This document shows positions 36,001 to 43,863 of a DNA stretch of 64,000 nt, piece after piece. The position numbers and the translations under genes were made by a program. Under the pieces are notes generated by a model that saw only the letters and a program-made list of their open reading frames with translations, did no database searches and was not told the origin of the DNA. Positions within the stretch are counted from its first letter, which is position 1; each line of letters begins with the position of its first letter. The stretch comes from Trachythela sp. YZ-2020. Lineage: Eukaryota > Cnidaria > Anthozoa > Malacalcyonacea > Clavulariidae. Where the stretch lies: assembly GCA_016169945.1 (NCBI GenBank), contig JADLSH010000160.1:247138-311137 (forward strand), in the 5' to 3' direction.

Positions 36001-37978
36001 TACCCCCGGTATCGGGCCGAAGCCTGCACGCAGTCTATATCTTTACATATTAATTCTATTTTGTTATGATTGTTGTAACTACTTTATTTTCATTGGTCAA
36101 TATTTTGTTCACGTGACAGCTTTTATAGCAACGCTATAAAAGCTGATGTAATGTGTTTATCTGTCTACTAATTTCTCCTGACGAAGGGCTTTAGCTCGAA
36201 ACGTCGAGATTTTTTTTATATCTTAATAGGCACACGCGAAACAACCCTCATTTGTTCTTATTATTATTATTATTATTATTATTCTCTATAGACTTGTATA
36301 AATTACCTCGCCTTCGGCGACTATTACTGGCGAGGGGATTCTGGATAAATGTATTTCTAGTTATGATATAAAGCAGTGGAAATACAGAAATCTTTTACAA
36401 AATGACATGTCTACTAGAGATTGTAAGCAATAGCCGGTAAGAAATTTATCATATTCTCGTAAGTGTCAATGTGACTATTAACAATGTCTTTCAGTCTCTG
36501 ATTCACCAACTGGTACTTCTTTTTTGGTGGCGGAAGAGGAATGCGGGCCAGCACTTGCTTTATATCATAATAAATATTTTTCTTAACATTCATGTTATTA
36601 TACAGTCTGTTCGTTAACTTGTCTCTTCCGGAAACTGGCATAAACTCAAAAACATATGAATCGTTTTTGGAGTCTTAGTTTGCGGAAGTAACACCGGGCA
36701 AAACGTCTTTTCGACAAATTGTCTCTTCGTCAAATTGTCCATTCGGCAAAATGTCCGTCGGCAAATTGTCCATTCGGCAAAATGTCTTTCGGCAAAATGT
36801 CTTTCGGCAAAATGTCTTTCGGCAAAGTGTCTTTTGGCAAAATGTCCGGGCACCAAAATTTAAGTTTCACACATTCTTTCCCATATGTGAAAATTTATTT
36901 GGCATGTGAAATTACTATTTCATATGTGGAATTGGAACAGTTTACACGTGAAAAGCATCTTCAAAATCATATGTGAAATTTTCGTGATGGTAATGTCGTC
37001 AAAATATGTTACTATCTGTCGAATTACTTCCTATATATAATCGTTATGAATGTGTAACGTATGTTTTCGACAGATTAAGGTGGCTCCCTACAATTTTTGA
37101 AATATGGCAAATTTATGATTTAGATTTTGAAGAACTGTTACTTAATAGAAAGAAAAAATTGTACCATATATATTGAAAAACATGCTAAGAGTCGGAAATT
37201 GTTCACAAAAATGACGTCAGTAACGTTGCTATGGTAACAATGACGTTTCAATATGGCCGACATTTTAGCTTTTTAACGCAGTTTACTCGAAAAAACGCTT
37301 GGTTACCCCCATCTTTTATTTCATAAAACATTTTCGTCTAGTACAATAGATTATCTGAACAAGTCTAAAAAATTCTGTACGAATTCTGTACGGAAGGGCG
37401 AGAGCTGTGAAAACACAAGTATAATATAAATTTGAAAAACACAATTATAATATAAATTATTTTATATATATATATAATAATTCGCTCGAAATTTCAATTT
37501 ACAAAAAGCCTTTTAATAGGTTTTAAACTTGGATTTTTATACACATGCATGCATGATTCATTATAAATATTGTCGCAGTTGCATGTCAGTGAAAGTTATT
37601 GTGGTTGAGTGTTTATGTAAGAAAATTTTGTGAAATTTTTTTAACAAATGCTTGCAAAAAATTCCCGCCATTCAATGGCAATAATAAATTGCGAATTGAG
37701 TCGTTGCTATAACGAGAATAACTGTATAATACTAATTAGGGCATTTTGTGGTTCAAATAATAATCGCTGTATGCGTGCATGCGTGTCGGCGCAGCTTGAT
37801 TCCTTTCATAGCTTATCGACCACCTGCAAGCAATCAATCATATTGAAAAGGACATTCCAGACAATATATTATCCAATAATATCACGTATATGCATGACAA
37901 TTAACAAGTATAAGAACGTTGGCAACCTTAATTGAAACTTCATATTTATGTTGTATTTAGAATATCCCATATGTCTGC

Positions 37979-38018
<40 letters not shown>

Positions 38019-41000
38019 GTATGTCAATTGTGTCTCTGTGTGTTCTTTTTTATATTAAAAGGGGAGTAGTAATATATTTCGTTTTCGACCCGGATTTTTG
38101 GGGGGCCGCATGATCATTAGCATATGAGGGGGCCGCATGATCATTAGCATATGAGTGGGCTGCGTGATCATTAGCATATGACGGATATGACGGGGTGGAG
38201 TACATTAATTATGTAACTTGGTCTTACTCCTTTGAGTCCGCTCAACACTCAATAGTATGACGTCACAGAACAAGACCAGACAAGGCGAATTTTTCTGAGT
38301 TCAGCATATTTTGTGTACAAAAATATGGCTTTGTTATCGTATACCTTTCGATTTATAACACCTTGTTAGTAATATATTCGTATCTAGTGAAGTGTTTCTT
38401 TTTTAGACAACCAATATAGCGACGCTTATCCTGATCAATTTACCAAATTTCAAGCGTTTGTAATTATATAGCATATAAAATATGAAAAGCTTTAGCAAGA
38501 TTTCAACAACTTTTACCCAGCATAGTTTTCATACAAACATTGTATGTAGTTTTGGCGTTAGATACATAGATATTTTGATGCATATGTTGCTAAATGTAAA
38601 CTATATCACACTTGCAAGACACAAACGAGTAATTAATTAGGGTATTAAGACGATCAATTTAGCGAATTCGATACTTGTATTACAAATATAGAGATATTTC
38701 TTACAGTGATTTAAACCTTACACAATTTCAATGGTTTATATATAGCAGAGTGTGAAAAGCAGTGATTTTTAAGCGAGATATCAACAAGTTGTACGAAAAT
38801 TGTATGTAAACATAGATTTTTAGCTATATGTTGTTAGGTTGTGAGTCATTAATAAGTAATTAATAAGTCATTAAAGGTGACTAAGATTATCTAGCTACAA
38901 AATTTTAATAAATTGAGAATATTTAATGCGTCTTAGTGTATAAGACGGAGTAATCTTGTACAAATCATATAGCTGGTCGATAAAACGGGAGAATAATGGA
39001 TAAAGATACTCTATGATATCCTGAGATACTGCATGATATCCTAAGATACTCTGTGATATCCTAAGATACTGTAACATATCTTAAGAGACTGACTAAAACT
39101 ATGAGTATGACTAGCTCCAAATCAAGCGAGCCTACCTCCAAATCGAGCGAGCTTAGCTACGAGCCGAACTCTAAGATGTAAGGATAGCTCCGAGGCGAGC
39201 TCTAAGATGTAAGGATAGCCCCGAGCCGAGATAAATACATGGAAAATAAAGATAAGGAAGATAAAGATAAGGAAGATAAGGAAAATAAAGATAAGGAAGA
39301 TAAGGAAAATAAAGATAAGGAAGATAAGGATAAGGAAGATAAAGATACGGAAGATAAAGAAAAAGATAAGGAGATAAAGATAAGGAAGATAAATATAAGG
39401 AAGATAAGGAAGAAAAGGAAGAGAAAGATAAGGAAGAGAAAGATAAGGAATATAAAGACAAGGAAGATAAAGATAAGGAAGATAAAGATAAGGAAAATAA
39501 AGATAAGGAAGATAAAGATAAGGAAGATAAAGATAAGGAAGATAAAGATAAAGATAAGGAAGAGAAAGATAAGGAATATAAAGACAAGGAAGATAAAGAT
39601 AAGGAAGATAAATAAGATAAGGAAGATAAAGATAAGGAAGTCAAAGATAAGGAAAATAAAGATAAAGAAGATAAAGATAAGGAAGATAAAGATAAGGAAG
39701 ATAAATACAAGGAAGATAAAGATAAGGAATATAAGGAAAAATAAAGATAAGAATAAGACCAACCATTATCAACGGGGGGGGGGGGGTATAAGCATACAAA
39801 AATCACAGAAAGTACTGACACTTGTAATACTGTAGGCAATTGCAGTGTAGTGGTACACACAAGAACACAGCTAAAACTATAATGCAATGGAATGAACGAA
39901 ACGTCCTTCTGCAACAAAAATTGTAGTGTTTTATCAGACTAGTCCCTAGTCCTCTGTGCACACATTCTATTTTTCTATGACGTCACCAAGTTATAATGAG
40001 AAAGTTTATAAAAGGCAAAGCTTCATAGGGACTAGGGGCTAGTCTGGTCTCTAAAGTCTTGTCCATGGTCTTGTCTTGAAATCGCTTAACTAATAACATC
40101 CACGACAAAACAAAACATTTTAACAACCCGTGAGTTATGCAAGTGTTAATTTGTTTTTCTAGTGGAGGGCAGTAGTTGGTTCATTGTTATACAGCTAAAA
40201 CAAGTACATTGAAATTTTTCCCACTGCGTTATCTCATTAACAAATTGAACATAAAAACCGATTTACTCTGGAATTTGTCTTTCAAGTTAAGAAATATTTT
40301 AGCATTTGTTTACATACCTGTTGAAATTATTTTTGTTTTGAAAATATGTTTTGAAATTATTTAAACTTGGGTGGTTGGCATATTAAACGACCAATAACAC
40401 TTCGTCGTTGCCGACCTTTCGGTATACGCTAACGAAAACATCATTTTCACATGCACATTTTACATGGGAAATTCAAAATTGTGAAAGTAAATGTTCATGA
40501 TTGTGTGAAAAATTATTTCACATGTGAATTTTCTATTTCATATATATACAGTTCACATGTGAAAAGACATTTTCACATGCGAAATTATGTATGAAATTTC
40601 GTAAGGGTAGTTTGTCGTTGACTAGCTGAGACATCTTAAAGTCCCTTATACAATCATATCAACACCATTACATTGTCATTAAACCTCCATGTTTTCTTGG
40701 TAAATTGTTTTCTTAATTTTACTTCTTTAGAGCTGCAAAGTAAATGAAGAATTTTTTGAAGGTGAGAATTGATATTGATTGCATTTAGAATATTGGTTGT
40801 TATGCAGGGAATGATAGCTGGCAAGCGAGAGTTTGCATAAGAGTTTGACAATGCATCTCTCGTGTCCCGGTCGAAGGAGAAAAATAGTTTCTTGATAGTT
40901 GACTGGATATTATCACGCTTAGCTCAAAGTTGATGATAGTTGATGGGATGTTGATGTAAGTGTGAATATCATTGCAAATTCAAAATGTTAATATAATTTT

Positions 41001-42542
41001 TTAAGAAACCAAGAGGTGCAAAGAGATATTCTCATGCAAAGATGTCTTAACCAGAAATAAGTAAGTTTACTAGATTTCTATAATATACGATAGTTAGTAT
41101 ACAATTTATCAAATACAATTGTGGAAGCAGGCAACTTAAACACATTTCAATCTAAACTAAGATCTTACCTATTTCTATAAAGACATATGATATTTGTTAG
41201 ATTAGTTATAATCATTATGCATTTATTTTAGGGACTTTAATTTATAGGCCCAACCTTCAACTTCCTTTCATGATGGTATTGACTGTATTATTTTCCTTTT
41301 GGTACCATGATTATTCAATAAATCATAAAATAAATTATTATGACTATAAAAATTACTTTCGCAAGTGAAGTGCTGCCTCACTTAGATCTAGGTAAACAAC
41401 TCAATTTTATACAATACAAAAATGCCTTAAGTTATTTTCCCTACACATCAATAAAACGAAATATACCCAATTATATACCGAAGTATACTCAAACGAAATA
41501 TTTACCATTTAGAAATTCTGCCAACGGAATTTACAGTCTGAAGTCGATCACGTCGGGCAAATACTATGACGTGTACTGTCACATGACCGGCATTGCAACA
41601 TGTGGCGCAGGAGGCTGGACACTAGTCGTGAAATTGGACGGGAATAAGGTATGATTAGTGGGATTGAACACTAGTCAAGAATCAAACTGAATAAATAAAT
41701 ACTGAACAATCACAGTCACGGTAAATTAATGGAGAAGATTTGGAATGGGCTAGGCACTGAACTTAAGAACATTCAGCTTTTAAAAACATTAAAAAATATC
41801 TCAAGGGGGTCCCGTCGACATTCGTTTGTTTTTAGAACATGAATAGTATATGATAATATATCTGCCTAAATCTTTATGAGAGACTAATCAAAACTAGTTG
41901 ATCATACATATACAAGAAAACAAACATCTCACAAGTAATTGACAACTAGCTCCAGTCCTGCTCCGTGTTACCAGCGCTGGTAACATTCACTTAATTTTGA
42001 TTTAGAATACATTTACTTATGATTCTCCCCTCTGGACGAATAATGAGACATACGCAATACAAGATGGACTGGAAGGACTGGAAGGACTGGCAGAGAAAGA
42101 AAGCAAGTTGGCATCCTATTGGAACACTCCGTTCACAAAAATTTGCCTGGGTATATCATATAACGGAGACAGAAAATGGATGACCCTTGACTACACCGCA
42201 AGTTCGCTGTACAATGTGATCGCAGACGGACAATTTAGGGCTACGACTGCTGGCCGAGCTGCATGGAAATCCCTGATCGCGGGCTCATCACTACAACAAT
42301 TGTGTCGTAGGGAGGGGTTTAATGTTCAATTTAATGGGAATTCCGCCATGCGAATCGGAATCGTTGCTAATAATGAGAACAACTGTTATTCATGCGATTC
42401 TTGGATTGGCCTAAGCACAGCCTATAATAACAGTGACGGTACATGGGGCAATCGAATGGTTTGTGGTAATTATGCGGGTTGCTGTGACCTTGATAATGGA
42501 AACAAAACTTTGAACACATTCGGATATATTCTTGTACAATAA
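32688..42542 (+). CDS. Apple-fibrinogen-related secreted protein gene
   Basis: Proposed gene with exons at 32688-33029 (signal peptide plus Apple), 41513-41648 and 42006-42542 (fibrinogen-related domain). The Apple exon ends in phase 0 and the first fibrinogen exon enters in phase 2, so at least one linking exon is still missing. The decayed copy at 43.86-46.45 kb has the same two modules in the same order, which supports treating them as one gene. Proteins with this domain order and a GGWTLVxKxDG motif are common in corals and anemones, some in skeletal or extracellular matrix. The large intron is filled with transposons. Alternatively the two ends belong to separate genes. Confidence 0.55.
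33511..33640. repeat. Inverted repeat arm, left
   Basis: About 128 bp matching the complement of 36572-36702 at roughly 90 percent by eye, including GTTAACGAACAGACTGTATA. Read on the plus strand it matches the N-terminal part of the frame at 36414-36641 and is cut at 33640 by another repeat. Confidence 0.7.
33642..33800. repeat. Dispersed repeat with GGCGCGAAGCGCC core
   Basis: Inverted copy of the repeat at 20640-20800 (CGAGGGTACTAATTCCGCTC). It truncates the inverted repeat arm at 33511-33640. Confidence 0.65.
34394..35228 (+). pseudogene. LINE reverse transcriptase, 3' fragment
   Basis: The C-terminal part of a CR1/Jockey-like reverse transcriptase: ARVLGLIVQDNMNWNEHV, KRLYMLRVLKRSNADTN, RPVLEYACQVWHF, RREALRISLP-like continuation, ending near 35058. 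It resembles the LINE at 11.6-13.2 kb. A tandem duplication of about 70 bases (34575-34646 and 34648-34715) breaks the frame. It ends in an ATT-rich tail at 35210-35228. Confidence 0.85.
35312..35347 (-). ncRNA. Hammerhead-ribozyme-like core, left arm
   Basis: The inverted counterpart of the motif in the right arm, on the minus strand, which is the strand of the GIY-YIG frame. It has the same box 1, stem II, box 2 and GTC. Confidence 0.4.
35634..36029 (-). CDS. GIY-YIG endonuclease domain of a Penelope-like element
   Basis: A frame of about 131 codons. It contains VYCISCSKCGLLYIGETGRR, where the CxxC pair precedes GLLYIG (the GIY-YIG motif variant) and the arginine, then GDRFAEHLRDV and HFNSANHSFSDM, then the conserved KRLIFKLGTIQPDGINERL end. 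This is the usual C terminus of Penelope-like polyproteins. The start falls inside the right arm and there is no upstream reverse transcriptase, so the protein is an isolated fragment. The listed start is arbitrary. Confidence 0.8.
   Translation of the reverse strand: MQASARYRGYPATCILAPKSQFVIKHSFTCISSSLVYCISCSKCGLLYIGETGRRLGDRFAEHLRDVKNNVHNKPAARHFNSANHSFSDMKICAIHPIIGGNNTRRKQEKRLIFKLGTIQPDGINERLSFI
36174..36209 (+). ncRNA. Hammerhead-ribozyme-like core, right arm
   Basis: TCTC, then CTGACGA (box 1), an extra A, a GGGC-TTTA-GCTC hairpin (stem II), GAAA (box 2), CGTC, then GAGA that pairs with the initial TCTC (stem I). Cleavage would follow the GTC. Stem III is reduced to about one base pair. 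Hammerhead motifs are known in Penelope-like terminal repeats. The extra A before stem II is non-ideal, so activity is uncertain. Confidence 0.4.
36414..36641 (-). CDS. Unidentified 75-codon reading frame
   Basis: It reads RDKLTNRLYNNMNVKK, then ARIPLPPPKKKYQLVNQRL and SHIDTYENMINFLP. Composition looks protein-like and part of it is duplicated in inverted orientation at 33511-33640. I do not recognise the family; it is likely a transposon-encoded fragment. Confidence 0.3.
   Translation of the reverse strand: MPVSGRDKLTNRLYNNMNVKKNIYYDIKQVLARIPLPPPKKKYQLVNQRLKDIVNSHIDTYENMINFLPAIAYNL
36572..36702. repeat. Inverted repeat arm, right
   Basis: Complement of 33511-33640. The Penelope-like fragment and a LINE tail lie between the arms. 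Confidence 0.7.
36702..36850. repeat. TTCGGCAAAATGTCT minisatellite
   Basis: About nine copies of a 15-16 base unit. The central copies keep 15 bases and so read as FGKMS on the plus strand and HFAER on the minus strand; the outer copies vary in length. Probably non-coding. Confidence 0.9.
36868..36995. mobile_element. CACATGTGAAA palindrome MITE, copy 2 (partial)
   Basis: Contains CATATGTGAAAATTT, CATGTGAAATTAC and TATGTGGAATTGGAACAG, the last also present in copy 1 at 2880. It directly abuts the minisatellite. Confidence 0.6.
37080..37400. repeat. Possible dispersed repeat
   Basis: The segment starting AAGGTGGCTCCCTACAATT and containing GACGTCAGTAACGTTGCTAT resembles sequence I associate with repeats in cnidarian genomes. 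There is no second copy in the window to prove it. Confidence 0.3.
37982..38020. repeat. (TA)n microsatellite
   Basis: About seventeen TA units. Confidence 0.95.
38100..38185. repeat. 28-bp tandem repeat, three copies
   Basis: The unit reads GGGGGCCGCATGATCATTAG CATATGA with small changes in the third copy. Confidence 0.85.
39000..39090. repeat. 21-bp tandem repeat
   Basis: Four to five copies of GATACTSTGTGATATCCTAA with substitutions. A second short tandem (TAAGATGTAAGGATAGC) follows at 39170-39220. Confidence 0.75.
39239..39762. repeat. AAGATAAAGATAAGG minisatellite
   Basis: Over 500 bp of 15-base and 9-base units built from GATAAGGAA and GATAAAGATAAGGAA, purine-only on the plus strand. 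Reading frames of 186-248 codons appear on both strands because the units are multiples of three and lack stops. They are low-complexity artefacts. A run of 13 G follows at 39774-39786. Confidence 0.95.
40430..40610. mobile_element. CACATGTGAAA palindrome MITE, copy 3
   Basis: Contains ATTTCACATGTGAAT, ACAGTTCACATGTGAAAA and the terminal-type sequence GAAATTTCGTAAGGG, the complement of which resembles the start of copy 1. Confidence 0.65.
41095..41340 (+). mobile_element. LINE 3' tail
   Basis: A segment reading EAGNLNTFQSKLRSYLF-like codons, typical of the end of LINE reverse transcriptases, followed by AT-rich 3' sequence ending in AATAAATCATAAAATAAAT. It lies 170 bases before the first fibrinogen-related exon. 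Confidence 0.45.
41513..41648 (+). CDS. Exon: fibrinogen-related domain, first part
   Basis: Acceptor CCATTTAG|A and donor AATAAG|GTATGA. It encodes NSANGIYSLKSI, YYDVYCHMTG and CGAGGWTLVVKLDGNK; the YCHM and GGWTLVxKxDG signatures are those of cnidarian fibrinogen-related (FReD-like) proteins. It enters in phase 2 and leaves in phase 0. The open frame extends upstream to 41340 but that part belongs to the intron and the LINE tail. Confidence 0.85.
42006..42542 (+). CDS. Terminal exon: fibrinogen-related domain, second part
   Basis: Acceptor TGATTTAG|AAT and stop TAA at 42540-42542; 178 codons. It starts NTFTYDSPLWTNNETYA, continues with YWNTPFTKICLGISYNGD, SSLYNVIADGQFRATTAGR, LCRREGFNVQ, RIGIVANNENNCYSCDSWIG and ends GYILVQ. 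The paired cysteines and the GYILVQ end match the C terminus of coral and anemone relatives. A 9-base repeat, GGACTGGAA, three times in tandem (about 42064-42090) encodes GLEGLEGLAE in the loop after the first strand. Confidence 0.9.
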   Translation, partial: NTFTYDSPLWTNNETYAIQDGLEGLEGLAEKESKLASYWNTPFTKICLGISYNGDRKWMTLDYTASSLYNVIADGQFRATTAGRAAWKSLIAGSSLQQLCRREGFNVQFNGNSAMRIGIVANNENNCYSCDSWIGLSTAYNNSDGTWGNRMVCGNYAGCCDLDNGNKTLNTFGYILVQ

Positions 42543-43860
42543 TAACGCACAATAACTGCAGTCCGATCTCTTTGGATATCATTGGACAAATTCTAGCTTA
42601 GTAATAATTAATGCACAAAAACCGTCCGATCTCCTATTGTTAAAACAAACTTAAGTCACGTCCGGATATATTCCAGTTCAACAATAATGTTAAAAAACAG
42701 TCCGATTTCTTACAAAATGTGGCCATATTAAGATATTTGTGTACAGTAACACTATATGATAATCTCATCTGTTATGCAAATCCAAAATAATTAAGATCAT
42801 AAAAATATGGCTTCAAGCATGCGCATTATATATCTTATGACCCTGTTAAAATGTAATATAATAAAGATTTAGCAACATATTGACTGGAAACTGGTGAACA
42901 TTACTCCATGGCCTGTGATGTAATTCCTTTTTGGAACAATCGTTGGCCTTGGATAAATTAATTAATGATTAATGAGTGAATAAACTGAATTGCCACTAAT
43001 CTCAAATATGATTTTTGTACGTGCAATATTCGGCTTATTCTAGAAAGAAACGTATTATATCCTCGTTGAAAAGAACTTCATCCTTATCGATGTTTTCACT
43101 GTCCAAGTTGCCAGACATGACAAATGATATCATTAGATGAATTGCAAATTACTTTTCCTTTGTTTATTCCTGCTAAAAATCATAATGATAGTGAAAAAGT
43201 TGATCAAAACTCAATGAGGTCCTTTAGTACAAAGATATGTACATTTCATCTTGGAATGACCCAAATATTACACATATCAACAGTCATATTTGGGGTTGGT
43301 AGCACTTTAATATTTTATTTTTAAAGCTCAACATAGGACAGTATAAAACGGTGAGAACTCCGTGAATGGCTTTTCACCTGGCCAACATATATTTAAAGTC
43401 ACTCGTAAAAGACCATGGGAAAACATAGATGAAGGAAGATATCGATTTATTCACGTTCTAGAATGAGCTGAAAGCTAAAAAAATAAACGACGAAACCTAT
43501 AGGCTATGTTTGAATAGCTTCCAAATTTAGATGAAAAATAATTTTCTTCCATTTTCGTTGAAAGAAAACATCTAACTGAGTTTCCAGATCCTTGGAACTC
43601 TCATCAGTTCTTTCGAGAGTGTGTTTGGGCTTCGACCGATCATGGACCTCTGTCACATCGTAATGAATTCTGAAAAAGTGCCAAAACGCAGTGCTAATGG
43701 AGGAAAATGAACAAAATATATTTTAGAGCAATGCTTTAAAAGCAATAATTAAATGTAAAATTGCTGCTCATGCAAAATGTGATCACATTATTTGAATAAA
43801 TAATCAATGTGATTAACGTACCCAATATTGAATGCTTTTCATTTATGTATCCGATCTAAT
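42543..43860. other. Intergenic stretch
   Basis: 3' flank of the Apple-fibrinogen gene. Several AATAAA-like signals are present (for example ATAATAAAG near 42863). No additional exon is supported. Confidence 0.5.
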
Positions 43861-43863
43861 ATC

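Larger units (their letters stand above)
35261..36260 (-). mobile_element. Penelope-like element fragment with inverted arms
   Basis: Two arms of 250 bp (35261-35510 and 36011-36260) are inverted copies of each other and enclose about 500 bp that encodes a GIY-YIG endonuclease. Penelope-like elements end in GIY-YIG domains and often carry terminal repeats in direct or inverted orientation. The reverse transcriptase part is absent. Each arm also contains a 12-bp hairpin (AGCTTTTATAGC-AAC-GCTATAAAAGCT) and a hammerhead-like core. An ATT repeat follows at 36258-36290. Confidence 0.8.

Noticed and set aside
36702..36850. CRISPR-like array
   Set aside because: The repeated unit is contiguous without spacers, so it is a minisatellite; the window is also clearly eukaryotic.
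39171..39917. Frames of 186-248 codons on both strands (SLSS, IFLI and KDKED repeats)
   Set aside because: All come from one 9/15-base minisatellite without stops in several phases.
40732..40762. Possible mini-exon encoding SCKVNEEFFE before the fibrinogen exons
   Set aside because: It has acceptor CTTTAG and donor GAAG|GTGAGA and would fit the family at this place, but it ends in phase 1 while the next exon enters in phase 2, so it does not keep frame.
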